DNA of 64,000 nt from an uncultured Acetobacteraceae bacterium (GTDB lineage: Bacteria; Pseudomonadota; Alphaproteobacteria; Acetobacterales; Acetobacteraceae). The notes below the pieces were generated by a model. That model had not been told where the DNA came from. It made no database searches and saw nothing but the letters and a program-made list of their open reading frames with translations. Positions 27,205-36,306 of this stretch are shown in pieces; the stretch's first letter is position 1; the number at the start of each line of letters is the position of its first letter. A program made the position numbers and the translations under genes. The stretch lies in NCBI GenBank assembly GCA_903918195.1, contig CAIXDS010000258.1, forward strand, positions 1 through 64,000, written 5' to 3'.

Positions 27205-28605
27205 TCAATCGGTCTCGATGGCGCGGTCGATGAACACGGCGCCGGTCGTGACCACGTGCTCGCCGGGCTTCAGCCCCTCGATGATTTCGACCTGGCCATT
27301 TGACACATTGCCGGTGCGCACCTGGCGCATTTCCAAGGTCTTGTCGGCCTGATTGGCGACCCAGACATGCGCCTTCTGGCCTTCATAGACCACTCCGCGC
27401 TCCGGTACGGCGGGCGACACCGTGGGGGCCCCGGTGAGGATGGTGAAGGAGCCGAACATCTGCGGCTTGAGCGCGAAATCGTGGTTGTCGATCTCGGCGC
27501 GCACCGGCAGCCGGCGCGTGTTGGTGTCAATGGACGGGGCGACGTAGCTGATGCGGGCGGTGAAATCGCGGTCCGGGAAGGCGAGCACGCGCACCGATAC
27601 CTGGTCGCCGAGATGGATCTGCCCGGTCTCGGCCTCCCGCACATTGGCGATGAGCCAGACCTTGGAGAGATCGCCGATGGTGTAGACGGGATTGGCGCCG
27701 CCGCTGGAGGCGCTGACGATGTTCTGGCCGACGCCGATCTGGCGCTGGATGACGGTGCCGCCGATCGGCGCCCCCACCTCGACCTCGGGGATGACCGAGG
27801 CGTGCTCGGGATGCTCCTCCATGACCGCGATTTCCGCATCGGTCTTGCCGAGGATGCGCAGGCGGCCACGCACGGCGCCCAGCGCGATGTTGGCGGAATC
27901 CAGGCCGCCCTGGGCGGTGGCGAGGTCAACCTGGCTCTGTTGCCAGTCCTTCAGCGACCCGCCCTGGGCGTTGAACAGATCATGCGCGCGCTTCTCGCTC
28001 GTCTGCGCCATCCGCAACTGGGCGCGGGCGGTGCGCAGCGTGGCGACGGCGGCGATCAGGTCGTTCTGCGCCTGCACGAACTCGCTGGCCTGAATGGCGA
28101 ACAGCGGCTGGCCCGCTTTCACCACATCGCCGGGTTTGGCAATCACGCGGGTGACGCGGCCGGTATAGGGCGAGAACACCGGCGTATTCAGGTCATCGTC
28201 GATGGCGATCTGTCCATCGGTGCGCCGTGCGGCTTCGAAGCTGCGCGGCTTGACCTCGGTAATGGCGAATGCGGCCCACTGGTCGGGGGTGGGGGTGAAG
28301 GTGGGAACCGTAAAGCTCTGCTCGGTGACGGGCTGGGCCTTCGGGGCCGCCTGCTCGGACGAGGACAGGAGGGACTTGCCAAGGACGCCGACGAGGAGAG
28401 CCCCTGCCGCGATTACGACGGCGATGAACTGGACGCTTTTTGGCAACCCCCGGGGCCTCTTCTCGGCATGCGGATCGGTATGCGGGTCGGGCGAACGGGT
28501 CGCAGGTTGCTTGAGCGTCACTGGCGATACACCAAATGTGGAGGCTTGAGGAGGGAACTGGCCTGGGCACGCACGCGAACCAACGGTCTGTGCGGAACCA
28601 GACAC
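27205..28605 (-). CDS. RND periplasmic adaptor (HlyD/CusB-type membrane fusion protein)
   Basis: 466 residues. One N-terminal helix (about residues 56-80, VQFIAVVIAAGALLVGVLGKSL) anchors it to the inner membrane. The order then is a beta-barrel/lipoyl half-motif (YTGRVTRVIAKPGDVVKAGQPLFAIQASEF), an alpha-helical hairpin, the second lipoyl half (EVEVGAPIGGTVIQRQIGVGQNIV) and membrane-proximal barrels ending VITTGAVFID-like. The GTG at 28605 is the farthest start; the 54-residue basic N-tail is odd and a later start is possible. It is the first gene of the operon adaptor, pump 2, pump 1, channel. Confidence 0.87.
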   Translation of the reverse strand: MSGSAQTVGSRACPGQFPPQASTFGVSPVTLKQPATRSPDPHTDPHAEKRPRGLPKSVQFIAVVIAAGALLVGVLGKSLLSSSEQAAPKAQPVTEQSFTVPTFTPTPDQWAAFAITEVKPRSFEAARRTDGQIAIDDDLNTPVFSPYTGRVTRVIAKPGDVVKAGQPLFAIQASEFVQAQNDLIAAVATLRTARAQLRMAQTSEKRAHDLFNAQGGSLKDWQQSQVDLATAQGGLDSANIALGAVRGRLRILGKTDAEIAVMEEHPEHASVIPEVEVGAPIGGTVIQRQIGVGQNIVSASSGGANPVYTIGDLSKVWLIANVREAETGQIHLGDQVSVRVLAFPDRDFTARISYVAPSIDTNTRRLPVRAEIDNHDFALKPQMFGSFTILTGAPTVSPAVPERGVVYEGQKAHVWVANQADKTLEMRQVRTGNVSNGQVEIIEGLKPGEHVVTTGAVFIDRAIETD

Positions 28606-29429
28606 GTTAAATTGACCTAATAGCCAGAAGACCGCCAGCTATGCAACAGCGGGCAGCCGCCCAGAAGCCAGGGGTCCGGTGGCAACGGAACCGGCAATTC
28701 GATGCAAGTTCTGCGGCATAAAAATCAAATTAGACAGAGGGTTACAGGCCATCGATTGATGCGTGGGGCACTGCGCCCGGGCACAGCCCAGTGGTCGCAG
28801 TGGGGCGGCGCGCGGCCGTTTTCGCATTAAAGTGTGGCTTTCTGCCGACTGTCAGCGGCCCAAAGGCCTATCCCATCTTATCAACTGGCCTGAATCGAAC
28901 TTTCGGTTCCGCTGCTGGCGGACACCCGCCCTCCGCAACAGTTAGTTCGGACAATTCCGAAAGTTACCGGCAACGAGCGATACTTTTGCCTACAGTGCCG
29001 GCAAGAAGATAAAGATAATGAAGGCCGTCTGACCGCGCTGCGGTCGCCCTCAGGGTCTGCAGACCATTGGTGGTTGTAGATAAACAACCAAGTTGCACCA
29101 CTGACAGCCCGGGCCAAGAGCTGCGGTGCCGTTCACAATGTCGCTAAGCTCACCGGGGAGCGGCTCTCTTGTGGTCGGTCTTACTGTGATCGCACGATCG
29201 CGTCTGCCGCTCCAATTGAAATATCCTGCAAAATGTACATGGAGCGCACCGCGGGCGAAACCTGTGATAAATCACAGGGTGGAGGGCGATTGGTTGCGCA
29301 GACCCGTGATCCCGCATGGCGCGCCGCCACACCGGGAGGTGATCGCCGCCTGACGGTATGCGATCTCTGCAGATGGTTTCGAAAAGCCAACAAACTGGCG
29401 CGATGAAGCGGTATTCTGGCGCAGGCCCT
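28606..29429. other. Long divergent intergenic region
   Basis: About 820 bp with lower GC than its surroundings and no supported gene. It separates the efflux operon from the recombinase. Visible structure: a 6-4-6 inverted repeat TTCGGACAATTCCGAA at 28946-28961, nested in a longer ACTTTCGG (28899-28906) / CCGAAAGT (28957-28964) pair, which could be an operator for the efflux operon. A 55-codon frame at 29239-29406 has no ribosome site and is not called. Confidence 0.45.
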
Positions 29430-29460
29430 AAGGCGCGATAATCAGGCCTTATCGCGCGTT
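29430..29460. promoter_or_regulatory. 12-7-12 inverted site, candidate recombinase core
   Basis: Left arm AAGGCGCGATAA (29430-29441), spacer TCAGGCC, right arm TTATCGCGCGTT (29449-29460). The arms match at 11 of 12 positions. The inner ATAA-spacer-TTAT layout is that of dif/cer-type XerC/XerD core sites, and the element ends 55 bp before the start of a tyrosine recombinase gene. It could serve as the resolution or attachment site of that enzyme. Confidence 0.55.
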
Positions 29461-29515
29461 CAGGAATTGTGCCATGTTTGTGCGTTTTTGATCCGTTCCG
29501 GACTTACCGCCCCCA

Positions 29516-30562
29516 ATGACCAATCCTGACCGCCGCATCCCACCAGCCGCCGCCGCTGAGCAAACGCCAGGGCCGGCCGGAAACGCGCTCGTCCATCGCC
29601 CTCCGTTCCAGCCCGGCGACGGCTCGCCGGCGGCGCTGGCAGCACTGGCTGCCGCCATCGACTTCGCCCAGGAAGCCCTCGCCCCCGCCACCCTGCGCGC
29701 CTACCGCGCCGACTGGCACCATTTCCGCGCCTGGTGCCGCGACGCCGGCTGGCCGGCGCTGCCGGCCGCGCCGGAGACGGTCGCCGCCTATCTCGCCACC
29801 CTCGCCACTACCCATACCAGCAGCGCGCTGGTGCGCCGGCTGGCAGCGCTGAGCCGCGCCCACCGCCTCGCCGGCCAGGACTGGCCGCGGGCACACCCGG
29901 CCATCCGCAACACCCTGCGTGGCATTCAGCGCAAATACGGCCGCCCGCAGCGTCAGGCCGCGGCGCTGGCCACCGAGGAACTGGTGCGCCTGGTCGCGAG
30001 CTGCGACACCACCCCGGCGGGCCGGCGCGACCGGGCGCTGTTGCTGCTCGGCTATGCCGGCGCGCTGCGCCGGTCCGAACTGGTCGCCGTCCAGCGGGAA
30101 CACATCACCTTCACCACGGAGGGGCTGCGTCTGCTGATTCCGCGCGCCAAGGGCGACCAGACCGGCAAGGGCGCCAGCATCGGCATCCCGCGCGGCACCA
30201 AGCCCGGCACCTGCCCGGTAAAGGCGCTCGAGGCGTGGCTGAAAACCTCCGGATGCGAGCATGGGCCGGTGTTTCGCGGCATCGACGCGCGCGGCGTGAT
30301 CGATCGCCGGGCCCTGCATCCCGATGCGGTGCGCCGGATTCTGGCCCGGCACGCCGGTCTGGCCGGACTGACGGTCCCATCGGGGGAGCGGCTGAGCCCG
30401 CACGGCCTGCGCGCCGGCTTCATCACCCAGGCTTATATCAACGGCGCCCGCGACGAGCAGATCATGGACCACACGCGCCAGAAGGATCTGCGGACCATGC
30501 GCGGCTATGTCCGGCGGGCCAAGCTCGTCACCGACAGCCCGGCCAAGCTGCTGGGCCTTTGA
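29516..30562 (+). CDS. Tyrosine recombinase / integrase
   Basis: 348 residues. A SAM-like N-terminal core-binding domain (about 45-140) contains PATLRAYRADWHHFRAWC. The catalytic domain shows all active-site positions: Arg185 in GALRRSEL, Lys212 in RAKGD, His296 and Arg299 in SPHGLRAGF, His319 in DHTRQKDLRTM and the nucleophile Tyr331 in MRGYVRR. The protein is thus predicted active. The first 40 residues are a Pro/Ala-rich extension. It is most likely a plasmid dimer-resolution or integration enzyme acting on the inverted site at 29430-29460. The next gene starts three bases after its stop. Confidence 0.9.
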   Translation: MTNPDRRIPPAAAAEQTPGPAGNALVHRPPFQPGDGSPAALAALAAAIDFAQEALAPATLRAYRADWHHFRAWCRDAGWPALPAAPETVAAYLATLATTHTSSALVRRLAALSRAHRLAGQDWPRAHPAIRNTLRGIQRKYGRPQRQAAALATEELVRLVASCDTTPAGRRDRALLLLGYAGALRRSELVAVQREHITFTTEGLRLLIPRAKGDQTGKGASIGIPRGTKPGTCPVKALEAWLKTSGCEHGPVFRGIDARGVIDRRALHPDAVRRILARHAGLAGLTVPSGERLSPHGLRAGFITQAYINGARDEQIMDHTRQKDLRTMRGYVRRAKLVTDSPAKLLGL

Positions 30563-30565
30563 CCG

Positions 30566-31330
30566 GTGGCGCGGCGCGGTGAGGGGAAGCAGCGTCGCCT
30601 GCCCCGCAAGAAGATGCCCGAATCGCCGGTCATCGTGCCGGGCAGGCCGGCGCGTCTGGCCCACCTGATCCCCGGCAACGATCGCAACCAGCGCCACGAG
30701 CGCGCCCGCGCGGCGATGGCGGAACGGCCGCATACCAGCGAGCAGGGGGCAGACATTCTCTGCCTGCCCAATCCGGAGTGGCTGCCGCATTGCCTGACCA
30801 TCACCGGGCCGCCTGACCAGCTGGCGGCGTTCCGCAAGGCGGCATGCGGGTGCGGGCAAGTGCCCTGGTTGCTGGATTATGATCGGTTGGAGGAGGAATG
30901 GGTTCACCGGCTGCTGGCGCCGCCGCCCGCGGCGCGGGGCATTTCCGTGCAGGGCGCCCGGATCGAGGCCCGGCAGATGCGCGACCTCATCGAAAGCCTG
31001 GATGGGCAGGCGGCCGAGCGCACCCATACGGTCAGCTGCCCGCTGGACCTCAACGCGCTCATCCCGGTTCCGGCAGGACTGCTCCGGCTGGGACCGGGCG
31101 ATCCGGCCGTGCTGGCCTGGATGTGGGAGAACTGGGGCACGACGTGGATGCTGCGGTGCGTCGAAGAAATGCCGGCCGGCCCTGCCGACGGGCCGGTCCC
31201 GCAGGGCGATGCCGCCATCTGCTACCGTTTCTGGTCCGCCGACTGGACGCCCTGGCGCGCCCTGGCAGCGGTGCGGACGCGCTGGCCGGCGCTGACGCTG
31301 CATGTCAGGGTAGGGGGCGTCGCCGAATAG
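30566..31330 (+). CDS. Api92-like / DUF1281-type protein, plasmid accessory
   Basis: 254 residues with a GTG start three bases after the recombinase stop; ATG 30614 is an alternative. The middle and C-terminal parts show the pattern of the ferredoxin-fold Api92/YubB-like family: NPEWLPHCLTITGPPDQLAAFRKAA (an N-x-LTITGP strand), WENWGTTWMLRCVEEM (the conserved NWGTxW turn) and YRFWSADWTPWRALAAVRTRWPALTL (the aromatic WSxxW block before a helix). Members occur on plasmids and phages and have no assigned biochemical role. The basic N-terminus RRGEGKQRRLPRKK may bind nucleic acid. Co-transcription with the recombinase is likely. Confidence 0.55.
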   Translation: MARRGEGKQRRLPRKKMPESPVIVPGRPARLAHLIPGNDRNQRHERARAAMAERPHTSEQGADILCLPNPEWLPHCLTITGPPDQLAAFRKAACGCGQVPWLLDYDRLEEEWVHRLLAPPPAARGISVQGARIEARQMRDLIESLDGQAAERTHTVSCPLDLNALIPVPAGLLRLGPGDPAVLAWMWENWGTTWMLRCVEEMPAGPADGPVPQGDAAICYRFWSADWTPWRALAAVRTRWPALTLHVRVGGVAE

Positions 31331-32128
31331 TTATGGCGTCAGCCGCGGATGCTGTGGCGAGGGGCCGCCGGGGCAGGTCGGTTGCACCGTTATCCTGCCG
31401 AACGGCGCCTCCTGTCGAAGCTCGGCCTGAGCGTCGCGGGCGAGTTCGAGACTGGCCACGACGGTGCTCGCGATAGCCCCCCGCAAGCGGAACGCCCGAT
31501 CGGGCAGGTCGGGGGGAAATGCCGGGATGAAGCTGAGCAAGTCGCCACCTTCCGGCAGCTCGCTGAGCACGGCCCGCATGTGCATCACGGCCTGATGCGG
31601 CGACCAGAACATGCGGCGTGGCCAGGAGGCGAGGTCGGGGGCCCGGCCGCCGGACCCGCGCAGGACATCACTGCACGCCTGGAACAAGCGGAGAAAATCG
31701 GCGGCCAGCACCGGACCGGGAGCGATGTCTGCACGGCCCCGCTCGAACATATCCCGGCCAAGCTGTGGCCGCGCCTCCAGCCAGGCGGCAACGTCTCTCA
31801 CCCGCTCCAACGCCGCGAGGCGGTCGGTCAGCCCCTTCGCGGCCTGGTCCGCCTGCTTCGCCTCGTCGGCGTCCTTGGGCAGCAGGAAGCGCGACTTCAG
31901 CCAGGTCAGCCAGGCCGCCATGACCAGCCATTCCGCCGCCCGCGTGAGGTTGACACGGTCGGCCGTCGAGACGGCAAGAAGGTATTGGTCGACCAGGGTC
32001 AGGATAGAGATACGGGCGAGGTCCACCTGTTGCCGCCGCGCAAGGTCGAGCAGCAGGTCGAGAGGTCCTTCGAAACCGTCCAGCCGGAGTTGGACCGCGT
32101 CGGGGTACGGGGCAGCGCCTTGTTCCAC
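31331..32128 (-). CDS. scpA: ScpA-like segregation and condensation protein
   Basis: 265 residues with a GTG start. The N-terminus VQLRLDGFEGPLDLLLDLARRQQVDLARISILTLVDQYL is the highly conserved ScpA kleisin motif (F-EGPLDLLL-L), followed by AAEWLVMAAWLTWLKSRFLLP. The kleisin normally bridges SMC heads and binds ScpB; the middle and the extreme C-terminus are less conserved. No scpB or smc is adjacent, so this looks like an accessory, replicon-borne copy rather than the chromosomal scpAB unit. It converges on the Api92-like gene with the two stop codons abutting at 31330/31331. Confidence 0.85.
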   Translation of the reverse strand: MEQGAAPYPDAVQLRLDGFEGPLDLLLDLARRQQVDLARISILTLVDQYLLAVSTADRVNLTRAAEWLVMAAWLTWLKSRFLLPKDADEAKQADQAAKGLTDRLAALERVRDVAAWLEARPQLGRDMFERGRADIAPGPVLAADFLRLFQACSDVLRGSGGRAPDLASWPRRMFWSPHQAVMHMRAVLSELPEGGDLLSFIPAFPPDLPDRAFRLRGAIASTVVASLELARDAQAELRQEAPFGRITVQPTCPGGPSPQHPRLTP

Positions 32129-32336
32129 CGCCGCAGGGTAGCTGGCCTGCGGCTGTCATCAAAACCTGCTGGCGGGAAGCAGCCGCGCGACACGGGCATC
32201 AACACCGCCCCCCGTGAACTCGAAATTGATCGGGCCGAAGCCCGGCATGCCGTCAAGGTTGCCGGCTTGTCCCTACGCAGACTGGTAACCTGCTATACTA
32301 TTGCGCGCCCCGATGGGCTTTGGCAGGAGAGCGAAA

Positions 32337-32663
32337 ATGCGCCATTCAATCCGCTTTGTGATGGCGGGCCTGGTGATCCTGGCCGCCGCGTTTCCGGCCG
32401 CCGCACAGGAGAACAGCGGGTCGCTGGCTGGCGCGGAACTTGCGCAGAAATGGTGCAGCGACTGCCATCTGGTGGGCCGAGGGCAATCCCATAGCAATGA
32501 TGCAGTTCCCTCGTTCGCCGCCATCGCGGCCGCGCCGGCAACCACGGCGATGTCGCTGCATGCCTTCCTCCTCACGCCACACGGGCCGATGCCCGATCTG
32601 AAGCTGTCGCGCGAGCAGATTGACGATGTGGTGGCCTACATCCTGAGCCTCCGCCAGCGTTGA
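32337..32663 (+). CDS. Small periplasmic cytochrome c
   Basis: 108 residues from ATG 32337, placed after a CAGGAGAG ribosome site; an ATG 36 bases earlier lacks one. The signal peptide ends in FPAAAQ. The haem motif is CSDCH at residues 40-44 and the likely axial Met85 lies in HGPMPDL, so it is a single-haem class I cytochrome. Short length and the QIDDVVAYILSL C-terminal helix fit the electron acceptors of quinoprotein dehydrogenases or oxidases. It stands alone, oriented away from scpA. Confidence 0.88.
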   Translation: MRHSIRFVMAGLVILAAAFPAAAQENSGSLAGAELAQKWCSDCHLVGRGQSHSNDAVPSFAAIAAAPATTAMSLHAFLLTPHGPMPDLKLSREQIDDVVAYILSLRQR

Positions 32664-32816
32664 CGCGCTTCGGGCCGGTCTGCCGGTTTATGAAATAGAT
32701 AATTTCAATAGGTTCACGCGCGAGCATGGCGGATGGAAGTCTGCAAGCAGGGCCTTGTACTTGCGCACGCGGAATTTTGTGCGGGGGAACATGCGCAAGC
32801 CTGCCTGAGGCCAGCC

Positions 32817-34370
32817 TCAATGCCAGCTGGAAATTCCGTCAGTCAAACGGACAGCCGGAGCCGTCAGCGGCTGCGCCGGCGAGGGCCCGCATCCTCCTGG
32901 CCGGCGCCATAAGCAGATGTGTACCGTCTCCAGTTCCAGGCGCCCCCCCTCAGGGTCGTCCCAGCACTGTACCTGCCGGTAGCCCAGTGCAGAGAAATCG
33001 GCTGGCTGGTAGCTGATGACGTAGTTGAATGCCTGAGCGGCGATCACATCGCTCCCGCTGCCGGCATCGAAAAGTGGCAGCCCCGGGCGCAAATGCGTAT
33101 AACCGCCGGTGCTGGGCCAATATCTCGCCGGGAAGACGGCGACGCCGCAGGAACCAGGATCGGCGTTGATTGCACGCATCGCCATGATCGGCCCGCGGCC
33201 GTGGTGCCAATACCAAAGCCGCGGCGGCGCGACCGCCAGCGCGAGGGACGCGACCGCCCAGGCCATCGGCAGCGCGGTCAGCAGGGCGCGCCGCAGGAGC
33301 AGGCTGCCCACCCGTCTGCTCAGCCATTCGGCCACCAGCACCGAGCCAATGCCGGCCAGCGTCATAACCAGCGGCAGAGCCGGGGAGATGAAGCGCTCCT
33401 CCTTGTGGCCGATCGCCGAATGGACAAGGAATATCATCCCGGCCACCAACAGCAGCAGCGGCAGCGGCAGCCGCAGCCCCCCGCGCAGCGCGCAGAGCAC
33501 GATCACGATCCCGGGCAGCCCCCAGGCGAACCATGTAACGCCGACATAATAGAGCGACGATTTGAGGCCGAAATTCGCCGCAACGCCGGCGATCATGTTG
33601 GCATAAATGTTCATCACGAACGACTGGAACGGCCAGCCCCAGGTGACCCAGTCGAGCAATCCGCACAGCAGGACCGGCGTCGCCAGGCCCGTCAGCAAAG
33701 CCCGGTACTGCGCCCGTCCCTCACCCCGCAACAGGGCGATCACGGCGATGCCAACCGCCGGCGCCAGTTGCAGGCGGAAGGCAATCGTCAGCCCCAGCAG
33801 CATCCCACCGGCAAACAGGCGACGGGCCGACCGGACGGCGCCGCCGGGATAGACGAGATAAAGGCCCACGACCAGCGCGGCCGCGGCGAAGGTCTCGGCG
33901 AGGACATGCGTCGAGAAATAGACAAGGTGGTACCAAACCGCAGTCAGCACGCCTGCCGTAACTGCGCCGGCAAAGCCCGCGCAGCGGCGGCCCCACAGGA
34001 AGGCGCAAATGACGGGACCCAACGACACGGCACAGAGCAGGACCGACACCGCCACAAGCGGGGCCGCCGGGGCCGGCCCGAAGAGGTCGCCCACGGCCAT
34101 GCAGCCGGCGATCAGCCCTGGTAATAGCCAGTTTCGCGCTCCGACCTGGTACTCCCAAGGCACGAATCCCGTGCCATGCAGCAGGCGGTTGGCTTGCTCC
34201 AGATATTGGAAGACTTCATCCGGATGATTGATGCCGGGCTGGAGCAGCATCGCCACCACGCGCACTGCCACCGCCAGGCCGCAGATAGACAGCAACGCCA
34301 GGCTGTCGCGCCACACGTCCCGGGTCTCCGACGGTCTCGTCCGCGCCGCTTCGCCGGTCACGTGCATCAT
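32817..34370 (-). CDS. GT22 Alg9/PIG-B-like mannosyltransferase
   Basis: 517 residues from ATG 34370. The first loop has PGINHPDEVFQYLEQANRLLHGTGFVPWEYQVGARNWLLPG, the HPDE...PWEY..GARxWLLP signature of Alg9-like GT22 enzymes, which use dolichyl- or polyprenyl-linked mannose. About ten membrane helices follow, including a conserved HKEERFISPALPLV segment near the middle. The family is mainly eukaryotic with scattered bacterial members. Neighbouring polysaccharide genes are distant, so its acceptor is unknown. A CTG-rich C-terminus ends in a hydrophilic tail. Confidence 0.75.
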   Translation of the reverse strand: MMHVTGEAARTRPSETRDVWRDSLALLSICGLAVAVRVVAMLLQPGINHPDEVFQYLEQANRLLHGTGFVPWEYQVGARNWLLPGLIAGCMAVGDLFGPAPAAPLVAVSVLLCAVSLGPVICAFLWGRRCAGFAGAVTAGVLTAVWYHLVYFSTHVLAETFAAAALVVGLYLVYPGGAVRSARRLFAGGMLLGLTIAFRLQLAPAVGIAVIALLRGEGRAQYRALLTGLATPVLLCGLLDWVTWGWPFQSFVMNIYANMIAGVAANFGLKSSLYYVGVTWFAWGLPGIVIVLCALRGGLRLPLPLLLLVAGMIFLVHSAIGHKEERFISPALPLVMTLAGIGSVLVAEWLSRRVGSLLLRRALLTALPMAWAVASLALAVAPPRLWYWHHGRGPIMAMRAINADPGSCGVAVFPARYWPSTGGYTHLRPGLPLFDAGSGSDVIAAQAFNYVISYQPADFSALGYRQVQCWDDPEGGRLELETVHICLWRRPGGCGPSPAQPLTAPAVRLTDGISSWH

Positions 34371-35096
34371 TCGCCCGCCGCCCACATCACCGTCGCCCAC
34401 ATCGCCGCGATCCACTCCTGTGCCGCCGCAAGTTGGGACATCGGCGCCAGGATCAGCGGCGCCTTTCGGCCTGGCTCAGCTTGCTAAGGTCGGGCGGCGT
34501 ATCGCCCCCCGTTGGATATCCAAGCGCCCGTAACGGTATCAAGCACGATCCGATGAACCGCTGCAACGGCGTCGCCCACGCGGCGCTTGCAGCAACAGGT
34601 GAGCCGTTGCTTCGTTTGTCCGAAAGAAGCCATGTCGTTGCGTGTTGCTGGCGAACTCACTGGATCAGGCTGGCGGCGGCTATCCGGTTTCGGCCGGACG
34701 GAACGATACGAACCAGCCAGATGTGATTCTGTGGTAAATCGTGATTCTGTGGTAAGCGGATGGCATCAGTCGCCGCTCTGCGTGCAGCCGGCTGGCTGCC
34801 CGGAAATTGTGACGGTCAGAATTAAAGTTTCATGAAATCGATGTTGAATCGAATGTGCACGTAACACTTGTTCACAATGGCGGCGCTTCCCATTTTCATT
34901 CGCATGCCCATGTCGCTACTATGATGGACAGCACGAAAGCGACCAACCATACAGACGAAGATGACCTCGCCCACCTTGGCAAACTCCTTGTTGTGCGCCT
35001 CTGGCTGGCAGGAGCTGCCGTCGCTGCGGTGACCTCCCTCGTGCATCTGCCCGTGGGAAGCTGACCCCATCTATCGGCGTCGGCCGCGTTTAAAAA
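34371..35096. other. Intergenic region with a tandem 18-bp repeat
   Basis: Some 720 bp without a supported gene between the GT22 gene and araC-type regulator. The clearest structure is a tandem duplication, two copies of GTGATTCTGTGGTAA starting at 34723 and 34741 (period 18). Short frames on both strands at 34822-35070 overlap each other and lack any motif. Confidence 0.45.
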
Positions 35097-36053
35097 CTAA
35101 GCGATTCCAATATACTGACGCGCCATCGTGGTGGATGGAAGTTCTTCGAACAGGATCTTGTACTCGCGGGCGAAGCGGCCGAACTGCCAGAACCCGTACC
35201 GCGTCGCGATCTCCGTGACAGTCGTCTCCGCCGGCGCGCCGCACAGCAGCGCGCGGCGCGCCAGGTGCATGCGGCGCAGCGCCAGGTATCGATGTGGCCC
35301 CATGCCCAGCTGGTCATGACAGCAGACCCGCAACGCCCGCTCCGACACGCCGATTTCCGCGCAGAGTTCGGGAATATAGAGCGGCTGATCCCGATGCCCT
35401 TCCAGCGACCTGCGGAAGCGGCGCATGATGACGACCTGGTGCTGCAGCGCCAGCCTGTCCGTACGGGCCTCCGCCTTGCTGATGCAGTGCACCATGGCCT
35501 GCACCAGGGATTGTTCCATGCCCCGGACCGCCCCGGGGTCGCGGAGGGTTTCGGGGGCATTTTCTGCCACCTTCGCAATCGCTGCGTGCAGACGCAGGAG
35601 CCGGGCCATCGCGGCGGCAGGGGGGATGACATGCAGCGTCTGCCGGGGCGGCGCGAGGTCGCAGCCGGCAAGCGCGGCACCGGCCGACACCATCGCCTCG
35701 ACCGGCAGCGATATGGCCCCCCAGCAGGTGCGGCCGGTGGATCGCTGGAAGGCATCCTGGCCTTCACTGTGCCGGATAATGCAGGTCGGATGCATCTCCA
35801 CGCCGGCCCAGAAGAGCGGCGGCCCGGGTCGTGTCCTGAACGATATGATGGCCTGGCCGCGGGGGTGGAACGAGTGCGTGACCCGCGCAAGGGACTCGGA
35901 GAAACGTTGCATCCACAAGCGATGCAGATTGATGTCGGTAAGTCTGGCACGAAAATGCCCGCCTCCGATCACCGTCATCTCTGTCCGCGCCACGCGGATG
36001 GACGCCGCGTAATCGTCGGGTTCCAGGAATGTTCGCACGGCGCTGGAAGTCAT
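35097..36053 (-). CDS. AraC-family transcriptional regulator
   Basis: 318 residues from ATG 36053. The C-terminal ~100 residues form the paired helix-turn-helix of AraC/XylS: ISERALRVCCHDQLGMGPHRYLALRRMHLARRALL and TVTEIATRYGFWQFGRFAREYKILFEELPS, including the conserved GF-x-GRFA-x-YK block. The N-terminal 200 residues do not show a cupin and are unlike the arabinose sensor; they may bind an unknown ligand. No obvious target gene adjoins it. Confidence 0.88.
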   Translation of the reverse strand: MTSSAVRTFLEPDDYAASIRVARTEMTVIGGGHFRARLTDINLHRLWMQRFSESLARVTHSFHPRGQAIISFRTRPGPPLFWAGVEMHPTCIIRHSEGQDAFQRSTGRTCWGAISLPVEAMVSAGAALAGCDLAPPRQTLHVIPPAAAMARLLRLHAAIAKVAENAPETLRDPGAVRGMEQSLVQAMVHCISKAEARTDRLALQHQVVIMRRFRRSLEGHRDQPLYIPELCAEIGVSERALRVCCHDQLGMGPHRYLALRRMHLARRALLCGAPAETTVTEIATRYGFWQFGRFAREYKILFEELPSTTMARQYIGIA

Positions 36054-36140
36054 GGAAGCACCTCTGGTAAAGTTTCCAGGCGGTCCATGGCGGGGCGTGC
36101 ATCAGCGCGGGCGCTTGTATCTCAGAGGTCGGCGTGGTCG

Positions 36141-36240
36141 TGTTCACGTTGCGGCGAGTGCTTATTCCTTTCAATTTGCGGCGATTGCCACTTCAATTTG
36201 CGGTGGGTGCCGTTTCATTTTGTGGTGAGCGTTGTTGCGG
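36141..36240 (+). repeat. Four degenerate ~22-bp repeats, IS21-like terminal repeats
   Basis: Copies start at 36143 (TTCACGTTGCGGCGAGTG), 36170 (TTCAATTTGCGGCGATTGCC), 36192 (TTCAATTTGCGGTGGGTGCC) and 36214 (TTCATTTTGTGGTGAGCG), with a period of 22 after the first. The array begins TGTTCA, like the TG end of IS21-family elements, whose termini carry several such repeats. No transposase remains, so this would be a solo end. Confidence 0.4.
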
Positions 36241-36306
36241 CCGTGGTGCCGCGCGCACCTGCGACGACACCACGGTTGTCCGAGCGGGGACCATTCGCGC
36301 CGGTCG

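Noticed and set aside
29239-29406. 55-codon frame with a CxxC motif before the recombinase
   Set aside because: No ribosome site and no similarity recognised; could be chance.
34822-35070. Two small frames on opposite strands
   Set aside because: They overlap each other and neither shows a domain or ribosome site.
36066-36083. PrsR-box-like sequence GGTAAAGTTTCCAGGCGG before the AraC gene
   Set aside because: Matches the box at only 14 of 18 positions, lacks CCGACA, and lies within the ribosome-binding region of the gene.
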